Positions 38,475 to 53,507 of a DNA stretch of 64,000 nt are shown one piece after another. This DNA is from Monilinia fructicola. Taxonomy: Eukaryota; Ascomycota; Leotiomycetes; Helotiales; Sclerotiniaceae. Position 1 is the first letter of the stretch; every line of letters starts with the position of its first letter. Below the pieces are notes generated by a model that had not been told where the DNA came from, ran no database searches, and saw only the letters and a program-made list of their open reading frames with translations. The translations under genes were made by a program, and so were the position numbers. The stretch spans positions 1,898,501-1,962,500 of the forward strand of contig VICG01000002.1 of NCBI GenBank assembly GCA_008692225.1. Direction: 5' to 3'.

Positions 38475-41400
38475 GAATGGTAAGTGAAAACCGGAAACTG
38501 GGTAAAGATACTAATCTTACTCATAGAAAATAACCCGAGATCTTCGAGACAGTGCATATAGGAGAAGACTAGAGCTTCCCCACTCAAGCAGGAGGGAAAT
38601 ACTTACTGCACGTGGTTACTTGAAAACCCAGCAGATGGTTAATGTGTTGCGGATTAGCCACATCCGGACTGGGATGAGGTGGACTTCGGAAGATACCAGG
38701 AGGATCATGAATTTTCATGGGTTGGATCAGCGACAGGGATTGATGAAATGACTGGGACATCTCCAGAGTTTTCCGGCTAGCTGTTGAGACTAAGGTCGAT
38801 TAGTGGCGGATCATGGTCTTTTGTTGATCTGAGTGGAGACTCCATAACCTTGGATCAGGAGAGACTAGAAGCTAGAGTGTTACACTAAGGTTAGATAAGT
38901 GTACGATGACTGATATAACTACTGGAATCAAGAAGTGTTAGTGAGGATCAAGAAATGTAGGGAGAGCAAGATATCTAAAATGAAAGCCAAGGACAAGTTT
39001 CCACAAATTAAACATTAACATCGTTGATATCGAGATTCAGTTGATGTAATAATCAGAAATTTAATTTTTTCTGCAAAAGCTAGAGGAGAGACCTCGGAAT
39101 AATATGAAATTAGATAGCAATGATCCAATTGTGGGTTTCCCATCGTAGAAGTGAAAGAGAGTTTAATTGCCTTCCAGAGAAGTCCGGATTTGTACAAAAC
39201 TTTTCTGGATGCAGTAAGAATCGTTGTGGAATAGTGGACGAGGTGGTAGTAGTAGTAGAACAAATGCAAATAGTTTTGTGACGATAGGTCGGTTGCTAGC
39301 ATATCTCGTCTATTCAAGTTTATAACTTTATTGGTTCCGGAACTAGATGTGCCACATCTATTTGCTTGTGGCTGTGGTCAAGAGACGAGGTAGAAGGGAG
39401 TAATGGAAATGGAATACTAATGCTCGAGTCATTAGCTCATCAGTGGAGATATTTTAAGCCTATTCTAGATTCAATGGATCTCTAGTCTGTGATTATCAAA
39501 GCACGTAACCGGTCTACCGGGAAAAAAGGCTTGAAAGTTCAGGTGGAAAGTCTAGGAAACTAGTGCTGTATTGATAATTTGGTTGAGTCGATGGGCTGAG
39601 AACATGTAGCAGGTCGGCTTGTAAGCGATCCAGAGAAAGAAATAAATGGTACAATGAAACCTTGACAGCGGGTTCCTGGAGCGAGGAGAGTTTGCAGTGA
39701 GGTTTTCAACCATGATATTCAACATGGATGGTCTCATGGTGTAAAGTATCAATATACGAGCATGTTTCGTATTACCACATCTAAAGGTCACGGTGGCGGA
39801 GCTGGTCCTGGCTGCATCGCGGGGTTAGGATCGCTGTTCGGGATTGATATTAAATCTTCCCTGTAATCGGGACAGGGCAAGTAAATATGATTGTGGATTA
39901 TGTGGAGTTCCAGCATAGTGAGGCACAAGTTAAGTTGTGTAAAAAATACTCGAGAGAATTATTTGAGCGTGCTTTAGAGTTACGATATGCAGGGAGAATG
40001 AAACTTCACGTTTTCAACCGTAAGCATTTCATCGTACAATAGTATAACGCTGTTTCTCCGCTGGCGTGGGCATACCTACATGGAGGCCATGCTTTTCGGG
40101 ACTTCGGAAAATATATATGTATGATCGACGCAATGTGCTATGTAATGCAATGCAGGGCAGACTAGAAGTTATTGATACACATAAATTTCTGCGGTTCAAA
40201 CCGTGAAAAACGTGCGCACATGTTCATCACAAACCCTACCGTTGGGTAGACGCCAGGGTGACCAAGGGCATGTTCAGCTGCGTCTGGATTCGAGAGGGCT
40301 TGACGATCGTCTTCTAGCAGTTGAAGCCGATCATTTTGCAGAGATATGGTATAGCGCTGTTTGAGATCTATGCCAGGGAAAACATTGCCATTTTGGGTTT
40401 GTCATGTGTGGAAAGGATGAAGAGAGCCGAAATTCAAGGGGTATGATAGACGGTTCACCTCAACGTATGTCAGTGCAGTAGAACAAACAGCAAGTAGAAT
40501 ACAGTTTCTAGGGTTCTTTGCAAGCATGTACAGCCGTACAGGCTGCAGAATCTTAAACGTCTGTGTGCGTTGTGAAGATCTATATTTGTACGTTCTCTAG
40601 TCAGATGATATTGACAAAATAAACAGCCATGTCTGAGCGTGATGTTTTTGCACGGGTTTCTTAAATTTGAGAAGCTGTAGCCCTTTCCTAGCTATAATCC
40701 CTAGCTACCATCGAAGATGGATAGATTCCGCGAGTGGATACTAAAGGTGATCATGTTGAGCAGAGGGATAGCGTGAGCTTTCGAAAACATATTCGGCTTG
40801 GCAATTCTAAGGAGGTACAGACAAAAAAGGTTGTGGTGTATCGTCTTTGAGACATTGAATACGTCATGATGCATATACAGCATACTGGATAAGTGATGGA
40901 GGACACTATCCTTCACTCACAGATGTATAGAGATTTCGAGGATTCAAGAGATCCACAAGAGAGAGGAAAATTAATCGTAAGCAGGTACCACCGGCGTAAG
41001 GAGAAATGCAAGGTACGGGCAATCTTTCAGCTTCAAAAGTTGACAAGTAGAGGCGATTATGCACGCCCGGACTTGCCTGTTTGCTCTAGAACTGCAGGAG
41101 TTGTTGAAAACGATTCTCTGAGACATTCGTGATATTGATGGACTGTAGGAACGACGGAATACAAGCCAAACTTTCTGACTTCTAATGAAGACTTCCCATA
41201 GGTGGATCATGTGATGGATATGGGAGCCCGAGCCACTGCTTCCCGCATCTGCAAACTTTGTCCTGTCTCGGTTTCGTTTAAGGAAGCGACCAGCCAGCTA
41301 TTGTTGGCCCTACATATATTTTTTTTCTCCACCAAACGAGATCACCATTAGAGTTCTGAAGAACATACCTGATCAAATCTTGTATTAGCCCTTCCTCGCA

Positions 41401-44400
41401 TTAAGTCCTGTTGGGAGATAAGAAGCGAGTGCGGGGAATGCCTGTATTCGCACCGAAAAGGGGAAAACAAAAGCAAATCCCCTTGTGCAACCCAATATAC
41501 GTTCTGACTGATAAACGCAAGCAGATAAAGGAGAAGCGCATTAAGCGGGAGGCATTTCTTCTTACCGCCCCGGGTTGTGTCGTACAAGATTCGCTACCGA
41601 AGGTTGCTTCTCAGGCACGGGAGTAATGCAGGCGCACGAATCCGTGTAACTGCGGCGTGGATACTTTCTCAATGTATACAGCATCAGGCTTTCGTTCGAA
41701 AATACCTCGGACAAACAATCGAAAGAGGGATCAATTATTGAAAGGAGGTGCAGGCATTGATAGTTCCAATTACCATTGGTCAATGGCCAAGAGGTATCGA
41801 GTACTGACAGGGCATTTTGCGAATGATAATGTAGCGGTGTGAGATGTAACAGTAACTGTAATTACTTCAGAACACTGTGTTGTAACCTAAAGATGCGATA
41901 CTAAACATATTGTAGGTTAAAGGGGTTTGAAGGGTGAGATAGAAGAAGGAAGATGCAGAGACAAAGTCAGCCAAGGTGCGGGAATAAATCAAGCTATTGG
42001 TCGCCTAAATTCTCAATTGGGGCGTTCGAAAGGGCTTGAACTGAAAGAGGGCTGCAGTAAATTGATGTAATTGAACAATGTTTGAAGTACATTATTGTAA
42101 TTCATTCTGAACATTCTACACCCCACCGGTTTCCCCCATTTTCCCTCAGAGCTCACTGAAATGGCCGCGGAGAATGTATTGTGTATGCATCAGTGGGCAT
42201 GGAACTGAAATTAAAAATACATGTACGTATTATACATATAAAACAGCCTCATCAAACCTCCAAAGATCAAATTACGCTTCAAATATTAAAGAGAATCATT
42301 ATCATTTCACGTGGACATTCCAATTGGCAGTTGAAATCACGAATGGGCGAGCATTGTATGCTTTAGGTTACGGGTATTAGAAGATAAACGCTGAACTAGG
42401 GGAACTATCGCTTACCTAGGTACTTGATGTTGAGTGAATGGTTGGTTGCTATAGGCAATTAGCAGTAGGTACCACAATGATAATGGGGCAAAAGAAAACC
42501 TCATGTAGTACAAGTCTACTTTAAGATGCTCGTCTAGATATGCGTACACTTTCATGCAATTTTTTGTTCACTCCCCTGTAAAAATCTCGATTATCCATTT
42601 TTGTTAATATAACCAAAAGAAAAGCAACTGTAATGATACGTGAAATGACGAGTTGATACCCCGCAGCTACTAACGCGGCGACGGAAGACTCCTCTCTTCG
42701 TCATACATAAGCTTTCCCCGGATATATCCCTCCCATCTTCCGGTTTCTCGCCTGTGACACCAAGCCCTCTGCAAACATGATGAGGTAGAAGTAGATACTA
42801 TAGAAGGATTGTTTGCGATGCAAACGTCATCTATTCGATTATCATATTGATTGTCGTGATTGCTGTTACTGCTACCACCACTCCCACCACTACCACTTTT
42901 TTTATTATTTTTATTGTCATTATTGTCATTATTGTATCATCATCATCATAGAACTAACCAATCATTAGAGAGTAAGAGGAAAGAAAATAAGAGAATATTT
43001 TGGCCCGGCATTCAATCTAGCCTACGGCAGTTAGGTGCTAATTGCCAATCATAAGCGAGAATCATTTCAAGATTAATTGATCCTGCTCGTAGTGTCGATG
43101 GAATTTGTCGAGAGTTGATCTACAGCAGAATTCATGAGACATTTATTGATGATGTTGAGATTTCGATGAGAGATGTGCCCCGCCGTGCTCTCAGTGCCCT
43201 GATCTTACCCCTGGGATGGTTGGCTAGACTCATGCTACTTTACGCACGTTCTTGATCGACACGAGGAAAGCTACTGCACTCCCCTACTAATCGAAGATTG
43301 AATACTGGAGCGGCCCATATAAAGCCGTCGAGGAGGATTTATCATTGGTAGTATTTCTTAATGGCAAGCCATCGAAATGTGCTAACCATGCACTATCTTG
43401 GATTGAACAAATCAAGGTATTTGCTAGTTAGCATATTTGCAAGATTTTTGATATATTGAGATTAATCCAGGAATTAACCTTTATTTAAAGGGGAGGCTAG
43501 GGTTAGGCTTATTACAACGTCTTGAAGGTGACAAATACAATGATTATAAATAATAAGGTTTCAATTATACGTATATAATATATGGATCTTAAATTATACA
43601 TTAGTATAGTCAATATATAGTAGGTTCATATCATGATGATGTCTAGTTTAAAGATTATTTATGGACAATCTGTATATGGAAAGTTTAACCACCCGAGAGA
43701 GTAGCATGATGCCCCCCCTCAACCTACCATAGTAAGGGTGCCAGGATATGAATATCATTGGAGCCATATGAGTTATTTACACCATGACTGTGGAAGGTTG
43801 AAAAACGCTTAGGTCATTCAGTATGCAAATTTTTATTTTCTTCGGTCATGGATGGGTGTGAATCTCTCAAGACGTTCTCTGAACCAGGATCTTGTGCATA
43901 TGCACGATAGAAGAATTGGAGAAACCGTGATACTTTAATATACTCCGGCGCCGTGCATGAACTGAAGAATCATGACCCGGATTTACCCGGATATATCACC
44001 AGTTGTGTTGTATACGGAGTATTGACCAGGAGAAAACTGAGGATACAACATAGGCACTTGGTGACTCGGCATTGCAACTGTGTTGGAGAAGGGAAGAGGG
44101 GGTCAATGCATACCAAAACCCACATGGCCTTACCAAAGTAAGGTTTTACAAGTTCTTGATGTGTTTCGATGCAGTATTATTAGTCTAGAAATGAATTTGA
44201 AGTTGCAATCCTCCCCTTTTGTCTTTCGCAAAGAGAGCAAATGGTAGTGAGGTTACCGGATGGAGCTGACAACTCGAAAATCATCGTGTGGCGTGATTAA
44301 CAACGGCGGATCATGCGTTTCGATTCGACTTCTGGCGTGAGATGCCGTTAGCTTTACAAGCAGTGCATACAATTCTGAATAATATTGCTATCTGAGCACC

Positions 44401-47400
44401 TTTCGAACTTGGTTGAAATAAGTCAAGACGAAAGTATGAATGATCACGGTACAAATCCGTCACTTCAGATATTAGATGACAGTGGAATGGTTGCTCAGCC
44501 ATAGCTGCTGGTAGAAACAGCCAGTTGTGGTTGTGATTGTTGGCCTTACAACAAAGCTAATGCGACGGGCGTTTGACCTTTATTTGGTTGTTTCTCCGTG
44601 GGAACTAGAAAGCGGCACTTGACCCTATGAACACTTGGCCAGTGATTGATTTTACGGACTTGAAGCGCAGCAGGGACAAATTGCAGCCAGAATAGTCAGA
44701 TGACCGGTATTCTTCAATGACTTTCAATTTGAACGCACGTAAAGATTTTCGATGCAGAAAATGTTGTATTGCTTCTTCCGAGTCTGTAGTAATTGGGTAG
44801 ATAGATGTGTGTGTCTAGGTCAATCAAATGCCGCGGCTTGTGCATACACACCCTTGCAGACATGCATCGTGGATTTCACGAAATGGACATACAGCAATGA
44901 CGGCTGAACACATAAAGCTTCCACTAGGGACCGCGGGTCTGTAATGCCGTTCACCGAGATGTCACAAGTCGTCTTCGAAGCGACTCATGTCGTCGCATGG
45001 CTGAGCGGGAAGATCTGTCGCTTCTCGTCGTCTCAGGTACAATCCTGAAAAACATTAGTATCCTCGAGTATCAAGTCTTCCTATTACGACATTACTAAGA
45101 TAGATCACGGCCCGGCCGGCACAAAAGACTCAACTTGTATTTAAAATTAGCTTGGTGATGCCGCATTGGGGATGCATGTACCGATCCATGGATGTACAAA
45201 AGAGTCTGAGGGTTTCAAAGGTTGTTTCACATATTAGGAATGCCCTAACAGAAACCCTGTGATAGAACCCCTTACTAATTTCAATATCAAAACCGTTATT
45301 TTGCAGTTGAGATACGGAAACGCAATGCTGACGAAAATCTCAATATGGCAGTTGCCATGCAAAAAATCAACATCATCTAGATTGCCCCGCGTCACTCTCG
45401 AAGAATGTTTGAACACGCGCATATACGACACGCCAGTACCATATACTGTGTGTTTCATCATTTACTGTATCTGATCTGCCGAGGATCTAGGCACATTGTA
45501 TTGATAAGTTCTCGGTTGTAAGGAATACTTGGTGAAGCTGTAAGCCAGAGTAGGTTTTCGTTTGTTCCTCTTCATGCCAGTGCTAATTAGTTCGCTGATG
45601 AAGCTAATCAAGACATCTATCTAGTTCCTCAGATTGCCTTTCCCCAAATCAAAAGCCTAATCAATGAATGGAGAGATAGATTGTCAGGAAAACGATGAAT
45701 ACGAGTATAGACCACGGTGGATGTAACAACGGAAAAGCTGAGTGGAGTATGTGAATCATAATAGTGATGTAGTTGAATTTACGACACCTCCGCTCATTGT
45801 GAAGAAAGAATTCAAGCATGGAGTTCTTCAGCAGCGACGAATAGGTTACAATGGGAGAAGTATTGTATGCCAAAAATATCAAGCGTTGAAATGCTCTATT
45901 CAGCCAATCAGACTTGCGTACACTGAGTTATTTGCTTTTCCTTCGTATATACGGGCATTGAGTCTAACAATAATGTAGTAAAGTATGCGAAACTTGCTGC
46001 TAGCTGTAAATCACCAGATATCACACACAATTCATGTTTGTCTAATAATGATTCTTTTTCGCTACTTGTCTGTATCTCGACCATTAGAACCATTAGACAT
46101 TGGATTTTCTCCGTAATCCACCATAATAAGTAACCCATTACTGTACTGTAGCATTCCAAATCTCGATTTGTGATCACTCATCTCCATTTTAACTTATTAT
46201 CTGAAAACTGATCCTAACCTTTTTCAATACGCCATTTTGTCACCTCTCACGTATTATTCCCTGCATTCGCGAGGGAACAAGGTTAAGATTTCAGTAAGGT
46301 CTCGTGTGGACGGCACGCATCCGCGAGACAAGGGAGATTGAAAGATGCCGAATGGTTGAGCATTCGTTCTAAAAAGTAATACCAGGATTAGGATACACCT
46401 TCATGGTCTTTCCAGCTCACTAGTCCGTACAGTCTGTATTTCACCAGATAGACAATTTCTCCTTGGAGCAGCGCCGCAATTATATTGTACATGCGGCTCA
46501 CTGCCATGCCTGTGCATATCAAGTTTTCGAGGATTACAAAAGCGAACCATGTGATCGGTTTGGGAGCATCGCGAGAAAAAGAACTGTTAATTGCCTCTTC
46601 GGATTGCCTAGAAGCTACCCATAGCACGTCAAGTATGTTGTTATTCTCACCCTCCTTCCAAGTCCATTCTGATTCTATCACGGACTTCATACTCCTTAAG
46701 GTTTGAGACAGAAAAATACCTAGGTAGCAGGACCTGTGAATTATCTCATCCAGATTGGCGTTTTTGGTATAGCTCTTCCATATGTATCGATAGTGTTTGA
46801 GCCTAGTACTATCTTGTAATATTAATTCTCTTTTTTTGTCTAAATTTGGGAATCTAATAACACTCCTCTATATTTAAGGAGCAGCTGAACATGGGATACA
46901 ACTTGATCTAGATCCGGATACCCAACCTAACAAGCTCTACCAAGCTCATTCGGGAATTAGGAGTTTTGTCTCCAGCATTCATGTCTTTTCCTCCGCGTAC
47001 CATGATTTGTGAAACGAAACAATTACGGTCCAATGAATCACTACACCAAAATGCCATTGCCAGATACTCGGGTCAGTAGCTTGAGTTTAGTTCCTTCCAA
47101 TAGAGTAAATACCTTGATGCAGAAGTGTCTGCAATCCTTTCAACATTATACACCACACATAGCGACGAGCCATGGGTTGGTTTGGAGCGCAGCAGTACAC
47201 ATTGAAAGGCCCTGATGGTTATTTTGTACGGAGCTGTTACAAGACAGACTCTATACGATTGCGAGCCATACTTTTCCCTTGGGGTATTTGTTTCTATTGT
47301 GACATGATGAATTCATCATAGTTATGCCTGGTACAATTACTGGTATGGTTAGGGAGCCTTGCATGAAAAAAAAGACCAAGGATGAGTAAAGCCGACAGGG

Positions 47401-48715
47401 TCATTTGGAGCTTTGTCTATTGACGAACCCTAGAAGATAAATTGGTAGTTTTTGTCTAATTGAATCTTAAGATGGCTATTATTGGCATGCATACCATTGA
47501 TTGTATCATTTTGCTTCGTTGACTTTCATCTTGTAATGGAGTACCACATATTTCTTCTTGCTATACACCTATTGTTCCCCATGAAGTCATTTCATACATG
47601 CAGCACCCCCGGTGTAGAGATTCACCATATTTAGCATATAAGAAAATCTTTCATCATCACATCATAATCATCATCATGATGATGGTTATGATTATGAGTT
47701 TGATATGTTATCTTGGGGGTATGAATCGTACATGCCATTATTCAGGTGCTGAAGATCACTCGAAACTCTCTCATACATTCTCCTCCCAGAAGTCTATCGG
47801 ACAGATCATAGAACTTACGAATACTCATCGTCTGGTGGAAATCCCTGCCATCAGAAATGAAGAAATCCAGAACCTCGTAGTAGATAGGCTAGTAATTTGA
47901 TTTGATGCCACGTTCTGGAGTCCGTACTCTACCGTAAAAACTACCGCACACGATTACCTGCTTTAAGTATGATATAAGCAGGTATACTAGTAGTAAATGC
48001 TAAGTAAGTGTTGGATTGTTGATCTAACAGCCTCAGCCAGACTTTCAAGTAGGTTTTTCGGTAAGAGCAATCAAAGACTATTAGATATTACTGTATCAAT
48101 ACTATAATAGCAAATATTATTAGCTTCAAAAAAAGAGTGCAGAAACAAGTGTATTACTAGTTTGCTACTAGTCTATTACAGCAGAAAAGGTCCATGGAAA
48201 ATCCACTACTTATTACTATCTTATTGTACTGTATCTAGCCCCTGTCGAACAAACCATGCTACTCCCCTTAAATGCTATATCTCCAACGCCAAAAGAGAAG
48301 GTCTTGGCTTCTATTCTCACCTTACCCGGTCCTGGCAAGGTGAACGGCTAATATCTAAAATTCTAAGATTCTAAAATCTAAATCTACTGCAAGTCTAAGT
48401 CTAAGTCTAAATGCTAATTCTAATTCTAATTCTAAAATCTAAAGTCTTACTCTAGTAGGTATAAACGAGAACAGTTATCTCTTTATGCTCAAGTAGGTAT
48501 TTGATTATAAGTGATTGTAATTGATTGTATTTGATTGTATGGAACTCATATCGATACAATTAGCCCCTCGAACAAAATATGGCTAAAAGGCTATAATGGT
48601 AGCCAGTACTTACCACTTACGAATGAAAATGCCTAGCTCATGTTTGCTTTCGTCGTCTGCTGTCTGTCACCCGGATAAATACAGCATAGTCTAATAAGTA
48701 AGTATTAGATATGGA

Positions 48716-48850
48716 TAAATAGATAGATAGATAGATAGGTAGGTGGTAGATAGGTGTTAGACGGGCAGATAGGTAAGTAGGTAAGTAGGTAAGTAGGTCG
48801 GTAGGTCAGTAGGTAGTAGGTAGGCAGGTAAGTAGGTAAGTAGATGGATG
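48716..48850. repeat. GATA then GTAAGTAG simple repeat
   Basis: About six GATA units (48718-48738) are followed by imperfect 8-base GTAAGTAG / GTAGGTCA units to about 48850. At 49043-49077 there is a separate four-unit array of CCACTACTT. Confidence 0.9.
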
Positions 48851-50434
48851 GTTAGATACTAGAGAGATAGCTAAGCTCTTTCTCAAAGCCACAGAAAAGA
48901 AAAGAAGAAAAATTATACTTGGCTACTGTCTACTTGAATAATAAGAAGAAAAGAAGAAGCGTGATCGATTTATCTTACTATGTACAGTAAAGATAATGAA
49001 GAGGGAAAAAAATAAAATAAAACAGATATAATAATAATTCGACTCCACTACTTCCACTACTTCCACTACTTCCACTATCAAATCTGCTCTACATCATAAA
49101 CTCAAATTCCACATTAATCATCGATCGGATTATCATTTGACAAAAGAAGAAAGGGTCAACTAACGTCTCAAGGATCTCTATCTTATTCGGATGTGAAAAT
49201 CCCACTTTGTCTCCGAGATCCATATCCATACCCATCCATATTCTTACCTTTATTCATTGCTTCATTGAAGCAGAAGCCTGACTGTCTCCCTCATGGCTGG
49301 TTGATGTTGATTGACTATAGAGCATTACCCTCGCATATCTGCCAGGGTCCCTGTTTATCTTGTACTTTCTTCTTCGTGGGGGGAAAAGGGTATATACTCG
49401 AGAATCCCATTCATTCACTGTGTCGCGGGCTCGATTCAGAAGAGGCCTAATATCTGGAAAGCAATCCTGTCTTTCGAACTACGAAGTACAAGCACCTCAT
49501 ATGATCATATCTAATCAAGGTGGACTGCTAGCCGCATCATAAAGCTTTGTGCTATCAAGCATATTCCCGTCAACAAAGCTGGACATCCACAATTTGCTAC
49601 GACTCTTGGAATACACTACCATAGGGTACTTCTACAACCATCATCCTTCTCGAATCCCCCGGAAACAGACCTGACGATCTCAGCCGCCTTACAAATCTCG
49701 ACGATTCTGCTTCAAGAATAGTCGCTGTTTCGAAGCTTTAATACGTTCACGCTACTGGGGACACTTTGACGTCGAAACAACCACGCCATCAATCAACTCT
49801 ACCGGCCGAAAACCCTTTTTTTTTAATTCCTTGCCTAGTCCACGCCACTCGCATGACCCAGCAGGAGCAGATACAGGAACATCCACTTGATCCCTTGAAC
49901 ACGTTTAAGTTTTTACTACTCGTGCGCCCCGCCATTGCATGTTTGGGTTTAGGGATCAACAAACTCAATTCCCACATCCCGCATTGTGAAGAGTATGTAT
50001 ATGACCTCTTCCTGCTCCATTGATACTCTGCATCAAAACATCCAGTCTTCACTTCTCTGACCTCCTCAGATATCATTGGAATTTTTGTGCTTTTCTTTTA
50101 CATACTTGACTACAAGAACCGTCCTAGCTTTCCTTCTCGTGGCATCACCTCCTCTAATACTTTCATTCCTGTTCATAATACTCTGGTTCTGAAGTCTTTC
50201 TCTAAGTCAGATCACACTTTATCACTCTCGCTCAACGCTATTGCGCTGGACGCTCTGTATATTCATACGATTCTCTCATTAAGTCGTTAGACGACATCAC
50301 TTGTATATCAAGCAACCAAAACACCGCATCTACTTTTCGTATCTCAAATACTCAGACAGTCATTCGGCTAAATCCCACTCAAGAACAAACATAGCTTCAC
50401 ACTTCGACTACGATAGGATCTTCAGCAATACATA

Positions 50435-51811
<1,377 letters not shown>

Positions 51812-53507
51812 CAATACTGAAAAGTCGATCAGACCACCCACGCGTGTTTCGACACTTCCATTCTAGCGATTGTATCATTAATAATACGGTGTATACCCCC
51901 CCAAAAAAACTGAGGCACACAGCACTACAGTTTGTTTCACTTCATCAACAAAAAGTTTTCCATTCTCCGAGTCGGTCTGCGATTTACCTGGTACATCAAC
52001 GACATTTAAGAATTCAGCTCGGCCGCAAGCTAGACGATACGGAGCCAGTCGGCAAGATCCCAAGATGGATATGGATCTTCCACCTATGCACATCATTTAG
52101 GTCCCCGTCTCTGGATAGGCAGCGTCACTTATGCACAAACTTTTTCTTTTTACACTTACGTACTTTTTATTGTTTTATAGTATGGTTCCGTCAGTTTTGA
52201 ATCCAGTCAATTCTGAAGATAATGATTGATCTGGGAGAGACAGGTGGAGGGGAAGGAGAGGTAGATAATGAAGGGGTTGAATTATGGGGCCACGAGTCAA
52301 ACGAGGTCATTTCTTTTATGTTATATATACCACCCCCTCGAGCACGGGTCTGGAGGCGGATAAAGATGGCCGGGTTTGCCGTTTGTATCCATGGGATACT
52401 GCAAATGTTTATTAGTCTCGGATACAGCATTGGGTTTGGTGTTGCGTTTGGGAAGGAATGCCCTTGTACTTGTAAAGTAGTAGTCAGCTGCCAATTATAT
52501 TGTATAATAAAACCTCTACTGGGAGTTCTTTCATTTTCTCCTGATTGTGATAGTGATATACTTCAAAATACTCTAGGTTTAGTTGTTTGTTTGAAAGAAA
52601 TGTGAAATCCAGTGCAAGTCATCAATCAATAGGTAGGGAACTATCGATTTATATGGTAAATACTTTGAGGCTCTAATATCACTCTCTCCTCTAAACTCAC
52701 TATATTCTCTCTCTTCTTCTTCTTCCTCTCGCTCTTTCTTCTCTCCTCTCTCCTCTCTTCTTTCCATCCCCTCTCTTCTTTCCCCTCTCTCCTCTCCCTC
52801 TCTCCTGTCTCTCTCCCTCTCTCCCCCTCCTGGAGTATCTTGATTCTTAATGTGAATAATACTCAGTAAGTTGAAAACAAACTGGGTGTTATTATCTTTC
52901 ACGAAAGCGTTATTGAAAGACGCATATCTATTGATTCATCCATCCATCTAGGTATGGGGAACAATATCTCCTGATTATGACTTCATAATTCTGAATCAAT
53001 GTGGAACAAAGATATTCTCAGATAGATACGTATATAAACAAACATATAGAGGATTTCTTTAGTTCTCTTCCTCTTTATGTATCGAATCCTTTCTAACGTC
53101 AAGTATATGATTGTGATGATAGTCAATTGTATGCCAGAGGTAGTTAGCAGTAGTCCAATCAGATCTAGAACCAAAGTCAAATTTGTAATACTTTGGTGGT
53201 ATTTGATTGGATCATGATAATGATGCACTAGTCCACGTATGATCTAGCGTTTTTAATTAATAAGCTACGGTATCAGCCTTCCATAATGCCGGGCACTACT
53301 TACAAGTTTGCCTTCTGTGTCCCATTTTGGCCATCAACAAGTAAATACGTCCTCGACATTGAGGTTCAACAAAACGTCATTTTCTAGATTTTGTCGATTA
53401 AACATCGATTCAATCTACAAAGTTGCAAGGTCAAAGATTCTACACACTTACCCGGTGGTGGTTGGAAGGAGGAGTTTATAATATCATTCTATCTGGTTCT
53501 GCCAGTC
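51812..53507. other. Intergenic with polypyrimidine tract
   Basis: Probable 3' UTR of the zinc-finger gene, then unassigned DNA. A nearly pure C/T tract covers about 52683-52833 on the plus strand (long runs of CTCT, TTCTTC and CCCTCTCT). The open frame at 52222-52605 shows no recognised domain. Confidence 0.6.
52683..52833 (+). repeat. Polypyrimidine tract, about 150 bp
   Basis: Nearly uninterrupted C/T on the plus strand, mostly CTCT, TTCTTC and CCCTCTCT. The minus-strand open frame through it encodes only Arg/Glu/Gly and is an artefact. Confidence 0.9.

Larger units (their letters stand above)
31067..50434. other. About 19 kb without a supportable gene
   Basis: Both strands hold only short open frames without recognisable domains. 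The DNA is AT-rich, and no terminal repeats of a complete retrotransposon could be identified by eye. Two places have slightly protein-like text: minus-strand 38474-37701 (257 codons, listed separately) and plus-strand 38673-38792, which reads PHPDWDEVDFGRYQED and ends SPEFSG-stop. The part 48360-48460 is made of TCTAAG/TCTAAT-type repeats, and 48716-48850 is a GATA/GTAAGTAG array. ACCTAGGT palindromes occur at 42414 and 46718. Confidence 0.55.

Noticed and set aside
44995..45060. tRNA-like stretch (ATGGCTGAGCGG as A box, CAGGTACAATCCTG as T arm)
   Set aside because: The T loop is one base short and lacks TTC, no anticodon stem pairs, and the acceptor arm does not close.
52579..52902. 107-codon Arg/Glu-rich minus-strand frame
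   Set aside because: Artefact of the polypyrimidine tract.
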